Shown: positions 24,291 to 32,876 of the stretch, one piece after another | Layout of the letters: each line of letters starts with the position of its first letter | Numbering within the stretch: position 1 is the first letter of the stretch | Assembly (NCBI GenBank): GCA_964545855.1 | Contig: CAZJHD010000027.1 | Location: 1 to 53,080, forward strand | Length of the DNA stretch: 53,080 nt | Source: CAZJHD01 sp964545855 | Lineage (GTDB): Bacteria > Planctomycetota > UBA1135 > JACQFD01 | Direction of reading: 5' to 3' | Position numbers and translations under genes: made by a program | Notes under the pieces: generated by a model | The model's database searches: none | Told to the model about the DNA's origin: nothing | Seen by the model: only the letters and a program-made list of their open reading frames with translations

Positions 24291-25340
24291 TCAAGCCGAC
24301 CAGCCGTCGCGATCCATCGCCGCCTGCACGCGCACGGCAGCCTCGAGCGCACGACGACCGTCCTCACCGGAGCAGGGATTCGCGCCCGCGCCTCGAACGC
24401 AGGAGAGGAACGCCTCGATCTCCAGACGGAGCGGCTCCGTCTCGCTCGGGAAGCGCACCTCCTTCATCTCCAGCAGCCCGCCGAACACGAAGGCGCGCGG
24501 ATCGGTGAGCGTCGCGGGATCGAGCTCCGACAGCCTCGCCCGCTCCGCCTCCCAGCGAGGGCCCTTCTTGACGGCGAGCGCGTAGCGCTTCTGGAGATCG
24601 AGCGACACGTAGGAGTCGGGGGAGAAGAAGCGCATCCGACGGAGAGGCTCCAGCGAGACGCGGCTCGCCGTCACGTTGGCGATGCAGCCGTTGCCGAAGC
24701 GCAGCCGCGCGTTGGCGAGATCCTCGGATTCCGTCAGGACGGCGCCGCCGGACGCCTCGACGGAGACGATGGTCGGATCGACGAGGTGCAGCAGCAGATC
24801 CAGGTCGTGGATCATCAGATCGAGCACGACTCCGACGTCCTGCGAGCGGAACGAGAACGGCGTGAGCCGATGGACCTCGACGAAGCGGGGCCGGATCCCG
24901 AGGTCGCGATAGGCGCCGATGCCCGGATTGAATCGCTCGGAGTGGCCCACCGTGAGGACGGCGCCGGTCTCCCGCGCCGCGGCGATCATCGCGTCGGCGT
25001 CGGGGAGCGATGCGGCGACCGGCTTCTCCACGAGCACCGAGATCCCGCGCCGCAGGAACGGCAGCGCGAGCGACGCGTGGGTCGGCGTCGGCGTCGCGAC
25101 GGAGACCACGTGCAGGTCTTCCGGCAGATCCTCCACGCGTTCGAGGCCCTTCGCCCCGAGGTGCTCGGCGACCCCCGCCGCGCGGTCGCGCCGGGGGTCG
25201 ACGATCCCGACGAGTTCGACGTCCGGGAGATCGCGGTAGATCCGCGCGTGGATCCGGCCCAGGTGGCCGGCGCCCAGGACCGCCGCGCGCAGCGGCTTGC
25301 CCGCGGCCGGTCTCCCTCGGCCTTCGGCCTCTGCGCTCAC
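24291..25340 (-). CDS. Gfo/Idh/MocA-family NAD(P)-dependent oxidoreductase, lipid A context
   Basis: A 349-residue oxidoreductase. The Rossmann motif GAGHLG is at 23-28, the family EKP at 105-107 and a catalytic DLMIHDLD segment around 174-181. It starts at a GTG overlapping the stop of lpxC-fabZ (GTGA). Members beside lpx genes include GnnA, which oxidises UDP-GlcNAc at C3 on the way to a 3-amino sugar and amide-linked lipid A. That function is possible here, but no GnnB-like aminotransferase is in the window, so the substrate is unassigned. The N-terminal 15 residues are likely a disordered lead-in. The distance to pyrB (118 bases) leaves room for a separate promoter. Confidence 0.78.
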   Translation of the reverse strand: MSAEAEGRGRPAAGKPLRAAVLGAGHLGRIHARIYRDLPDVELVGIVDPRRDRAAGVAEHLGAKGLERVEDLPEDLHVVSVATPTPTHASLALPFLRRGISVLVEKPVAASLPDADAMIAAARETGAVLTVGHSERFNPGIGAYRDLGIRPRFVEVHRLTPFSFRSQDVGVVLDLMIHDLDLLLHLVDPTIVSVEASGGAVLTESEDLANARLRFGNGCIANVTASRVSLEPLRRMRFFSPDSYVSLDLQKRYALAVKKGPRWEAERARLSELDPATLTDPRAFVFGGLLEMKEVRFPSETEPLRLEIEAFLSCVRGAGANPCSGEDGRRALEAAVRVQAAMDRDGWSA

Positions 25341-26629
25341 GGATCGCGCATCGTGAACGTGAACTGCGCTTCGGCGACGAGCTTCCCCGCCACGAGCGAC
25401 TTGCCGGTGACGACGCCGACGTTCTCCTTGAATCGGAGCGTCTCCACCTCGAGGCGGAGCTGGTCGCCGGGATAGACGCCCCCGCGGAGCTTCACGCGAT
25501 CGATCGCCCAGAGGATCGCGAGCTTGCCCGTGTTCTCCAGCTTGCGGAGAAGCAGCACGCCCGCCAGCTGCGCCATCGCCTCCAGGATGAGCACGCCCGG
25601 CATGATCGGGGCGCCGGGATAGTGCCCCTGGAAGAAGGGCTCGTTGATCGAGACGTTCTTCAGGCCGACGGCGCGCCGGTAGCCGTCCCGCTCGATCACC
25701 CGATCGACGAGGAGGAACGGGTAGCGATGGGGAAGCACCGAGAGGATCTCCCGGATGTCGACCATCGTCGGCGTCCGGAGCCCTCCCGACTCCTCGCGGC
25801 GGCGGATCTCCTCGTCGAACCGGCGCACGAGGTCCGCGTTCATCGTGTGTCCGCTGCGCGCGGCCACGATGTGGACGTTCAGATCGGCACCGACGAGCTG
25901 CAGGTCGCCGATCAGGTCGAGCACCTTGTGGCGCACGGGCTCGTCGGGGATGCGGAATTGGGGAGTCTCCCCGGGTCCCAGCACCACCGTGTTCTCCTCG
26001 TTCGCGCCCTTCCCGAGGCCCAGGGCCCGAAGCCCATTCACTTCTTCGGCGAGGCAGAACGTCCGCGCCGGCGCCACGTCGCGGAGGAACGACTCGGAGT
26101 CCACCTTGCAGAAGAAGCTCTGGGAGACGATCCCGGGGAACTGGAAGTCGCCGAGGTACTGGATCGTGAGCCCCTCCTCGCCGGGATAGGCGACGAGGGA
26201 CGTATCCCGATGGCGGAGCGCCACGGGAGCGCTCGGCGTGAACGTGCGCCGGACGGATCGCTGCTCGACGATGCCGGACTCCAACAGTCGCTCGGCGAGC
26301 GGGCGTGCGGAGCCGTCCACTCCGGGCACCTCGGGTCCGTCGAGGTCGACGTCCAAGTTGTCGATGGCGAGCGCGTGGCAGCAGGCGAGGAAGTGCTCCA
26401 CGGTGTCCACTTCGGCCGTGCCGACCTTCAGCGTCGTCCGGCGGTTCGAAGCCGTGATCGACTCCGCGCGAGCGGGGATCCCTGGAGACTCACCGAGGTC
26501 GAGACGATGGAACACGACGCCGTTCCCCGCGGGCGCCGGGTGGACCTTCATCCGGACGGTCCGGCCCGAGTGGAGACCCACGCCCGTCGTCTCGAAGGCG
26601 GCGCGGATCGTTCGCTGGTTGCGGGGCAC
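25337..26629 (-). CDS. lpxC-fabZ: Bifunctional LpxC deacetylase / FabZ dehydratase
   Basis: A 430-residue two-domain enzyme. The N-terminal LpxC part (1-280) removes acetate from UDP-3-O-acyl-GlcNAc, the committed step of lipid A synthesis. It shows TGVGLHSG, the zinc ligands H79 (in TVEHFLA), H234 and D238 (in VRHKVLD), and the catalytic H261. The C-terminal FabZ part (about 288-430) dehydrates 3-hydroxyacyl-ACP, with H336 (FFQGHYPG) and E350 (ILEAMAQ). Both halves keep their catalytic residues. Fusion is known in Bacteroidota and some other diderms. GTG start; its stop overlaps the next gene. It lies 40 bases after the skp-like gene. Confidence 0.95.
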   Translation of the reverse strand: MPRNQRTIRAAFETTGVGLHSGRTVRMKVHPAPAGNGVVFHRLDLGESPGIPARAESITASNRRTTLKVGTAEVDTVEHFLACCHALAIDNLDVDLDGPEVPGVDGSARPLAERLLESGIVEQRSVRRTFTPSAPVALRHRDTSLVAYPGEEGLTIQYLGDFQFPGIVSQSFFCKVDSESFLRDVAPARTFCLAEEVNGLRALGLGKGANEENTVVLGPGETPQFRIPDEPVRHKVLDLIGDLQLVGADLNVHIVAARSGHTMNADLVRRFDEEIRRREESGGLRTPTMVDIREILSVLPHRYPFLLVDRVIERDGYRRAVGLKNVSINEPFFQGHYPGAPIMPGVLILEAMAQLAGVLLLRKLENTGKLAILWAIDRVKLRGGVYPGDQLRLEVETLRFKENVGVVTGKSLVAGKLVAEAQFTFTMRDP

Positions 26630-26669
26630 GGAGCTCGGCTCGCTGACGTTCGGGTCGCCCGTCCGGCGA

Positions 26670-27332
26670 TCAGCCGAGGAGCTTCAGCACTTCGGGGGTG
26701 ACGTCCAGGTCCTTGCGGAACCAGAAGACCTCCCGCAGCAGAGCGCGCTCGTAGCGGGCCACCAGATCGCGATCCTCGGGATCCTCGTCCTGGATCGTGA
26801 AGACCATGTCCACGTCGTTGCTGGCGGCCCACTTCGCCACCGCCTCCTGGATCTCCTGATAGGCCGAGAGGAGGATCCGAAGGCGCCGCTCCTCGCGGTC
26901 GCGCTTGATCGCGTCCTGCTCGTATTGGAGCTCGGCGACCCCGAGCGCGATCTCGCGGGCGGCCTTCCGTGCGGCGTCCGTGGACGGGTTGTCGGCGAGG
27001 CTCTGCGCGTCCTTGCGCTTCTTGTCGAGCTCGCTCGCCTTCAGCGACAGGACCTCGACGCGCTCGCGGAACTCGCGGTCGAAGGCCTCGCGCTCGTTCT
27101 TGGCCTTGCCCCAGTCCTTCAGCACGGCGTTCAGGTTCACGAATCGGTACCGCATCCCCGCCACCGCGGAGCCGGGAGACGCAGCGGAGCCGGGAGACGC
27201 AGCGGAGCCCGGAGACGCAGCGGAGCCGGGAGACGCAGCGGATGCGTGCACCACGCCCGTGGCGGCGAAGGGGATGGCTCCGAGGGCGAGCGCCGAGCCG
27301 AGGAAGTCGCGGCGGGCGAAGGACGAGGTCAT
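26670..27332 (-). CDS. Skp/OmpH-like periplasmic chaperone with a Tat-like signal
   Basis: A 220-residue protein. The signal MTSSFARRDFLGSALALG has a twin-arginine motif (SFARRDFLG), followed by a hydrophobic core and an AxA-like site near 32. The linker is four copies of the hexapeptide AASPGS or its frame (about 32-55), from an 18-bp DNA repeat. The mature part is a long charged coiled-coil (about 65-175), beginning MRYRFVNLNAVL like Skp/OmpH, with a C-terminal DMVFTIQDEDP strand. It is inferred to hold unfolded outer-membrane proteins for BamA, whose gene precedes it by 21 bases. ATG at 27332 has a GGAG site and was preferred over an upstream TTG. Confidence 0.8.
   Translation of the reverse strand: MTSSFARRDFLGSALALGAIPFAATGVVHASAASPGSAASPGSAASPGSAASPGSAVAGMRYRFVNLNAVLKDWGKAKNEREAFDREFRERVEVLSLKASELDKKRKDAQSLADNPSTDAARKAAREIALGVAELQYEQDAIKRDREERRLRILLSAYQEIQEAVAKWAASNDVDMVFTIQDEDPEDRDLVARYERALLREVFWFRKDLDVTPEVLKLLG
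27168..27239 (-). repeat. Four tandem 18-bp repeats in the skp-like gene
   Basis: The unit GGAGCCGGGAGACGCAGC occurs four times at 27168-27185, 27186-27203, 27204-27221 and 27222-27239, with one base difference in the third. It encodes the Ala/Ser/Pro/Gly linker after the signal sequence. The near-identity suggests recent expansion and possible length variation between strains. Confidence 0.9.
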
Positions 27333-27353
27333 GCGGGACTCCAAGGGGAAGGA

Positions 27354-29864
27354 TCAGAACTGTCCGATGGTGAACGATAGCAACTGCGTGTCGTCCGTCT
27401 TCTCGCGCAACCACGGAACGCCGAGGTGGATGGCGATCGGGAGCTGGGGGAGGAACGGAATGCGAACCCGGATCCCGACGCCGAAGGCCGAGCGGAGATC
27501 GCCGAGCCCGGGATCGTCGGGCTTCAGACCCACGGAGCCGGCGTCGACGAACACGACGCCTCGGAGGATCTCGAGCTCGTCGTCGCGCCCGGGCAGCCGC
27601 GTCGCGAAGAGCGGGAATCGATACTCGCTGGTCGCGACGTAGAAGGCCTCGCCGCCGACCGGCGTGCCGAAGACGACGGGACCGACGCCGCGGAACGAGA
27701 ACCCTCGAAGCGTTCCCTCGCCTCCCATGAAGAAGCGCTCGGAGAACGAGACGTCCGCGTTGCCCCGCGTCGGGAAGGAGACGCCCGCCCTTCCCTGGAA
27801 GAAGAGCGTGTGCGGGTGGCCGTCGGCGTTGGTTCCGAGCGGCACCCAGTTCCGCACGACGGCATTCGACTTCTCGAAGTCGAGCTGACCCGCGAGCAGG
27901 CCTCCCGCGGTCTCGTGCTCGACGCGCGCCTGGAATCCGGTCCTCGGCTCGATCGGCTGGTCGACGTCGCGGTACCCGAAGCCGAAGCGCAGGGACCGGA
28001 GCTCGCTGTCGCCCCGTTGCGCGAACAACAGCGACGGCGCGCTCGGCTCGAGGCCTCGGAGGTCGATGTTCTCGTTCCGCAGCGTGACGTCGAAGGCGAA
28101 GTTGCGGTCGATCGACTTCCCGATGGTGAGCCCCTCGCCGAGCCGGTCTTCCGTGTGCGTCGAGTAGCGTCGGACGCGGAAGAAGAGGTTCGTCGAGAGG
28201 AACCACGTGCGGTGGTGGTCGCCGAAGAGGTCGGGCTCCGTGAACCGCAGGTCGAACTGCGAGAGCTGGATTCCCGGCGTGACGGAGAGAACGAGCTCCT
28301 GCCCGGCCCCAGTGAAGGCGATCGAGTCCGCGATCTCGGGGAGCGCGTTCCCCGTCGACGACGGAGCCTTCGAGATGTCGAAGTTCCGCTTCGTGAAGGA
28401 GAAGCCCGCGAAGAGCCCGTCGTTGGAGCTGATGCCGCCGGCGAAGGCGATCGCTCCGGTGCGTCCCTCGGAGAGCTCGATCTCGATGTCCTTCCAAGAG
28501 GGGTCGGGCGTGTCGATGTAGCGGTAGCCCGTGCGGCTCGACGTGGTGTCGAAGTACTGGAGCCCATCGAGGGCGAGGATCGAGTTCTCGATGTCCGTCT
28601 GGTTCACCTCCTCGCCTGGATGGAAGAGGAGCTCTCGGCGGATCACCCGGTCCTCCGTGATCCGGTTGCCCTTGACGCGCACCTCGCGCACGCGCTTCGG
28701 CGCGTTCTCCGTGATCTCGTAGGTGACGTCGACGACCGTCTCGTTCTCGTCCTGACGGAACGTCTCGCGGGGCGGGATGGCGAACCTCCAGGAGTCCGAG
28801 AGGGAGGGATGCTGGGGGAACCCGCGCTCGCCGTAGAAGCGCTGGATCGCACGGAAGTCGCGGAGCACGGCCTCCAGCGTGTAGGGCTGCCCCGCCTGCA
28901 GCTGCACGAGAGCGAGGATCTCCTCCTTCGTGAACGCGTGCGTGCCCGAGACACCGACGCTTCCGACGCGGTAGAGAGGCCCCTCGTCGATGACGATGCG
29001 GAGATCGACGAGCGACCCGTCCTCGTTGAAGGCGGGAGGAAGGCACTCCACCACCGCGTCCTTGTAGCCCTCGTTGCGGTAGTACTTCCGCACGGCGACG
29101 AGGTCCTGCCGGAGCTTGCGGTCGGAGTACTCGCTCCCTTTGAAGAAGAGGAACTTCCCGTGGAGCTCCATGGCGCTCGTCAGGTGCTTCCCGAAGCCGA
29201 GGAACGTCCGGGCGGGGAACGCCTTCTCGCCGCTGAAGGCGATCGATCGGATGCGGACGAGAGGCCCCTCCATCACCTCGAAGATGGCGCGGCGGTTCTC
29301 CGTGTCGTTCAGCCGGATGACGTCGGCGAAGAGGTGTCCGCGATCCTGGTAGAAGCGCAGCAACTCGCGGCGCAGGCGATCCGCCGTCACCTCGTCCAGG
29401 TTCTCCGTGGCCGTGACGCTCGCGGCCTCCAGGAGCTCCCGGCGGTCGAATCGCACGTTGCCACGGATCTCGACGGCGCCCGCCACGGGCGTCTCCTCGA
29501 CGCGCACGACGACGCGAAGGCCTCCGATGGGAAGTCGCTCCGCGAGGATCTCGATCACGCGGACGCGCAGCAGCTGCCAGAGCGACTGCATCCCGTCGCG
29601 GACGCGCGCCGCGTCGTAGCGCTCGCCGACCTCGATCCGCAGGTATCCGAGGATCTGCTCCTCCCGGTAGGTCTGATTGCCCTCGACGCGGGCCTCGCGC
29701 ACCTCGTCGTTGTCCTGCACGGCGCTTCGTGCGTGCGCCGCCTCCGGCTCCACGAGGCTGCCGGCGCTCCCGACCGCGCGACCGATCGCCGCGGGCGCCG
29801 CGACCGCGGAGCCGGCGCTCGCCAGCAGGATCGCCAGCGCCCACGGAACGCCCGGTCGGGTCAC
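27354..29864 (-). CDS. bamA: Outer membrane protein assembly factor BamA
   Basis: An 836-residue outer-membrane insertase. Signal peptide 1-22 (ends SAVAA). Five POTRA-like repeats run from about 52 to 430, each with a VxxVxVxGN-type strand (VREARVEGNQTY, AVEIRGNVRF, VRSIAFSGEKAF, VGSVGVSGTHAF, VREVRVKGNRIT). The Omp85 barrel follows (about 450-836) with GEGTLRGFSFRG and a C-terminal phenylalanine (LLSFTIGQF), the targeting signature. GTG at 29864 overlaps the dnaB stop (GTGA). The skp-like chaperone and lpxC-fabZ follow, matching the conserved outer-membrane biogenesis order. It is full length with no sign of damage. Confidence 0.95.
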   Translation of the reverse strand: MTRPGVPWALAILLASAGSAVAAPAAIGRAVGSAGSLVEPEAAHARSAVQDNDEVREARVEGNQTYREEQILGYLRIEVGERYDAARVRDGMQSLWQLLRVRVIEILAERLPIGGLRVVVRVEETPVAGAVEIRGNVRFDRRELLEAASVTATENLDEVTADRLRRELLRFYQDRGHLFADVIRLNDTENRRAIFEVMEGPLVRIRSIAFSGEKAFPARTFLGFGKHLTSAMELHGKFLFFKGSEYSDRKLRQDLVAVRKYYRNEGYKDAVVECLPPAFNEDGSLVDLRIVIDEGPLYRVGSVGVSGTHAFTKEEILALVQLQAGQPYTLEAVLRDFRAIQRFYGERGFPQHPSLSDSWRFAIPPRETFRQDENETVVDVTYEITENAPKRVREVRVKGNRITEDRVIRRELLFHPGEEVNQTDIENSILALDGLQYFDTTSSRTGYRYIDTPDPSWKDIEIELSEGRTGAIAFAGGISSNDGLFAGFSFTKRNFDISKAPSSTGNALPEIADSIAFTGAGQELVLSVTPGIQLSQFDLRFTEPDLFGDHHRTWFLSTNLFFRVRRYSTHTEDRLGEGLTIGKSIDRNFAFDVTLRNENIDLRGLEPSAPSLLFAQRGDSELRSLRFGFGYRDVDQPIEPRTGFQARVEHETAGGLLAGQLDFEKSNAVVRNWVPLGTNADGHPHTLFFQGRAGVSFPTRGNADVSFSERFFMGGEGTLRGFSFRGVGPVVFGTPVGGEAFYVATSEYRFPLFATRLPGRDDELEILRGVVFVDAGSVGLKPDDPGLGDLRSAFGVGIRVRIPFLPQLPIAIHLGVPWLREKTDDTQLLSFTIGQF

Positions 29865-31231
29865 GCCCCCTCCGCTCTCCCGTAGGCGAGGTTCGCGAAG
29901 CGCGTGGAGCCGCTGTCGAAGGCGAGCTCGATGGTGTCCGTCGGCCCGTTGCGCTGCTTCGCGACGATCACCTCCGCCTTCCCCACGTTGTCGTCGGTGC
30001 GCTTGTAGAGCTCCCCCCGGTAGAGGAGGACGACGACGTCGGCATCCTGCTCGATGGAGCCCGACTCGCGGAGGTCCGCGAGCTTGGGCTTCCGCTCCTC
30101 CTTCTCCGTGCTGCGATTGAGCTGGGAGAGTGCGATCACCGGGACGCGGAGCTCGCGGGCGAGGCTCTTCAGCGAGCGGGAGATCGCGGAGATCTCCTGC
30201 ACTCGGTTCTCGGCCCCGGGGTAGGTCATGAGCTGCAGGTAGTCGATGATCACGAGGTCGAGCTGGCCCTTCGAACGCAGCCGCCGCGCGCGCGTGCGCA
30301 GCGTGAAGGGCTGCTGGCTTCCGGAATCGTCGATCCAGATGTGCGCCTCCGCGAGGCGGCCCGCCGCGTCGGAGAGCCGGTGGAGCTGATCCTCCGGGAG
30401 ACGGCCCGTGCGCAGCGCGTGGGAATCGACTCCGGCGTCGGCGCAGAGGATTCGATTCGTGATCTCCTCCTGCGACATCTCGAGGCTGAAGATCGCCACG
30501 TCGGCGGGGCGCGATCGGTTCGTCGCCGCGTTGGCGGCGACGTTCAGGGCGAACGCCGTCTTCCCCATGCCAGGCCGTCCCGCGACGATGATCAGCTGAC
30601 CCGGCAGCATCCCCGTCGTCAGGTCGTCCAGGTCGTAGAAGCCCGTCTCGACTCCCGCGTGGCGGGACGAACGATCGCGGCTGTTCTCGATCCGCTCCAT
30701 CGCCGGCTGGAGGAGCGACCCGAGCCAGGCACCCGCTCCGGAGGCATCGCGCTCCGCGATCTCGAAGATCTTGCTCTCCGACTGGTCGAGGAGATCCCGG
30801 ACGCCGCTCGTGCCGAGGGGCGGAGGGTTCCGCGCGAGATCGGCGATCTCGCTGCCGACGGTCGCGAGACGCCGAAGGATCGCTTTCTCACGAACGATGC
30901 CCGCGTGGCGGAGGATGTTCGTCGACGTGGCCACCCGCTCGGCCAGCGCCGCGAGGTACTCCCGTCCACCGGCATGCACGAGCTCTCCGGCGCGATCCAG
31001 CTCGTCTCCGACCGTGACGAAGTCGACTCCGAACCCCTGGTCCCAGACGGATCGGATCGCGCGGAAGACGCGCTGATGCCGCGTGTCGTCGAAGTCCTCC
31101 GGCGCGATCACGCCGAAGACGTCGCTCATCGTGTCCCGGTCGTGCGGATCGACGAGGATCGAGCCCAGGACCGCCGCTTCCGCGTCGGGGTCCGCCATTC
31201 GACTTCGATGCTCGGCTGCGGTGCTGGTCAC
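29861..31231 (-). CDS. dnaB: Replicative DNA helicase DnaB
   Basis: A 456-residue hexameric helicase. N-terminal domain about 10-115 (DPDAEAAVLGSILVDP). The RecA-like C-terminal domain has Walker A GRPGMGKT (218-225), Walker B LVIIDYLQLM, and the SGSIEQDADVV and KQRNGPTDT motifs. It unwinds DNA at the replication fork and binds the primase. GTG at 31231 or ATG at 31198 could both start it; the longer form is given. It follows the rplI-rpsR-rpsF group, a common arrangement, and precedes bamA with a four-base overlap, which is unusual because it couples a replication enzyme to outer-membrane biogenesis. No intein is present. Confidence 0.95.
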   Translation of the reverse strand: MTSTAAEHRSRMADPDAEAAVLGSILVDPHDRDTMSDVFGVIAPEDFDDTRHQRVFRAIRSVWDQGFGVDFVTVGDELDRAGELVHAGGREYLAALAERVATSTNILRHAGIVREKAILRRLATVGSEIADLARNPPPLGTSGVRDLLDQSESKIFEIAERDASGAGAWLGSLLQPAMERIENSRDRSSRHAGVETGFYDLDDLTTGMLPGQLIIVAGRPGMGKTAFALNVAANAATNRSRPADVAIFSLEMSQEEITNRILCADAGVDSHALRTGRLPEDQLHRLSDAAGRLAEAHIWIDDSGSQQPFTLRTRARRLRSKGQLDLVIIDYLQLMTYPGAENRVQEISAISRSLKSLARELRVPVIALSQLNRSTEKEERKPKLADLRESGSIEQDADVVVLLYRGELYKRTDDNVGKAEVIVAKQRNGPTDTIELAFDSGSTRFANLAYGRAEGA

Positions 31232-31296
31232 GGGGGACGCACTCCCGGGGACGACGCGGGAACGACGAGGCGGAGACAGACGAGGCAGAAACGCAG

Positions 31297-31341
31297 CGCG
31301 CCGGCGGAGCCCCGATCACCGTTGGGGCCCCCGCCGGCGCG
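31297..31341 (-). terminator. Large GC hairpin between rplI and dnaB
   Basis: Eleven perfect pairs (31297-31307 with 31331-31341) are followed, after a short internal bulge, by seven more (31309-31315 with 31322-31328) around a six-base loop. The minus strand then reads GCTGCGTTTCTGCC. This is a strong structure 66 bases before the dnaB start. It could terminate or attenuate the ribosomal-protein transcript. Confidence 0.5.
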
Positions 31342-31504
31342 GCGGCGCACTTCTTACTCCCGCGATGGCGCCTTCGCTACTCGCCGCTCGATCGAAGGAC
31401 GCGGAACGAGTGGACGCGAGGCGCAGAAGCGGTGGATCGATCGTGGAGCGCCTGTGGAGACGACCTCCGATCCCCGGCGCGGCGGGACGAGGGCCGCGCC
31501 GGCG

Positions 31505-31969
31505 CTACTCGGGCTTCTTCGATTCGACGACCCAGACCTTGATCTCGGCCGACAGCTCGCCGTGGAGATGGATCTTCACGGGGAAGACACCGATCTCCTT
31601 GAGCGGGTGCTCGAGTCGCACATCGCGCTCCTCGACGGTGATGCCCTTCGACGCGAGCGCCGTCACGATCTCGCGGGCTCCGACGGAGCCGTAGAGCTGA
31701 CCCGCCTCTCCCGCCGCGGCCTCGATCGAGACCTCGGTCGCCGAGAGACGGCCGGCGAACTCCCGCATCTCCTCGAGCTTCGCCGCCTCGACGGCCGCGC
31801 GGCGGGTGCGCAGCTTCTCGACGCGCTTCAGGCTCTCGGGATCCGAGATCACGGCGAGTCGCCTCGGGAAGAGGTAGTTGCGGGCATAGCCCGCTCGCAC
31901 CTTCACGATGTCGCCCATGTTGCCCACGGACGAGATGTCGTCCTGCAGGATCACTTCGAAAACGGCCAT
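31505..31969 (-). CDS. rplI: 50S ribosomal protein bL9
   Basis: A 154-residue large-subunit protein. The N-terminal domain has VILQDDISSVGNMGDIVKVRAGYARNYLFP, a long connecting helix follows (about 40-75), and the C-terminal domain includes GSVGAREIVTAL. The N-terminal signature is intact and length is normal. ATG with a GGAG site. It is the last gene of the rpsF-rpsR-rplI group. Confidence 0.96.
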   Translation of the reverse strand: MAVFEVILQDDISSVGNMGDIVKVRAGYARNYLFPRRLAVISDPESLKRVEKLRTRRAAVEAAKLEEMREFAGRLSATEVSIEAAAGEAGQLYGSVGAREIVTALASKGITVEERDVRLEHPLKEIGVFPVKIHLHGELSAEIKVWVVESKKPE

Positions 31970-32008
31970 GTTGGTTTCTCCTCGGTTCGGTCGACGCGAT
32001 GCGTCCCG

Positions 32009-32263
32009 TCAGACGACGTAGGGAAGGAGGCCGATGAATCGCGCACGCTTCACGGCCTGCGCGAGCTCTCGCTGGCACTGAGCGCAGTACTTGGTCCGCT
32101 TGCGCGACACCATCTTCGCCTGCGGCGAGAGGTATCGCTGGAGGAGCGGGAGGTTCTTGTAGTCGATCGGATCCTTCGCGTCGTCGCAGCGGCGCTGCAT
32201 GGCGCCGCCGGAGAAGCGCTTGAACTTCCGATCCCCACTGCTTCGTTCGCGTGTTCGTCGCAT
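32009..32263 (-). CDS. rpsR: 30S ribosomal protein bS18
   Basis: An 84-residue small-subunit protein binding next to bS6. The conserved core IDYKNLPLLQRYLSPQAKMVSRKRTKYCAQCQRELAQAVKRARFIGLLPY is complete in its motifs. Three cysteines (C26, C60, C63) suggest a zinc-binding (C+) form. ATG with a GGAGGAGG site located in the end of rpsF, which stops three bases upstream. The single-stranded-DNA-binding protein gene often found between rpsF and rpsR is absent. Confidence 0.95.
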   Translation of the reverse strand: MRRTRERSSGDRKFKRFSGGAMQRRCDDAKDPIDYKNLPLLQRYLSPQAKMVSRKRTKYCAQCQRELAQAVKRARFIGLLPYVV

Positions 32264-32266
32264 GGC

Positions 32267-32746
32267 TCAGTCCTCCTCCCGATCGTCGTCTCCGAACTTG
32301 CGTCCCGACCTCGCTTCCGGACCGCGGCGCGGCTTGTCGACGTCCGCGTCCGGATCGACTGCGTCGGCGGAGTCGGGGCCCTCGGACCCGTCGGCCGCGA
32401 TCTCGACCTGGGGAGCGATCGCGGTGTCGAAGGGCTCCTCCATCGCCTTCTCCGGGACGGCATCGGCGCGCAGGACGAGGCAGCGGAGGAAGTCCTCCGA
32501 GAGCTGGGCGTCGCGCTCGATCGACCGGATCGCGCCGGCCTCGGCGTCGAAGTAGGTGATCATGTAGAGCCCGCGCTGCTTCCCCTTGATGTCGTAGGCG
32601 AGCTTGCGCTCGTCCCACTTGCGCACGACGCGAGGCTTGGCCCCGTGCTTGGAGAGCAGGGCGGTCACCCGCTCGCGGGCTTCCTCGAACGCCTGCTTGG
32701 TCTCCCGGGCCTCCAGGAGAACCATCGCTTCGTAGAGATTCGTCAT
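32267..32746 (-). CDS. rpsF: 30S ribosomal protein bS6 with an acidic C-terminal extension
   Basis: A 159-residue protein. The S6 fold occupies 1-98 (YEAMVLLEARETKQAFEEA, AYDIKGKQRGLYMITYFDA, DFLRCLVLRAD). The extra 60 residues are low-complexity and acidic, then mixed-charge (DSADAVDPDADVDKPRRGPE... DDDREED). Acidic tails occur on S6 in E. coli (glutamylated) but are shorter. It heads the rpsF-rpsR-rplI unit. The ribosome site is weak (GAAG). Confidence 0.94.
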   Translation of the reverse strand: MTNLYEAMVLLEARETKQAFEEARERVTALLSKHGAKPRVVRKWDERKLAYDIKGKQRGLYMITYFDAEAGAIRSIERDAQLSEDFLRCLVLRADAVPEKAMEEPFDTAIAPQVEIAADGSEGPDSADAVDPDADVDKPRRGPEARSGRKFGDDDREED

Positions 32747-32876
32747 CGTTCTTCGTGTGTCCGAATGGGTCCGGAGCTTCCGTCCGGCGCCGTACCCACT
32801 GGGTTCGGCTCGCCGATCGAATCCATCTCCGGAGACCCGAGAGGCGCGCCAGCGCCGCGAAGCGCTCGCCGTGATC

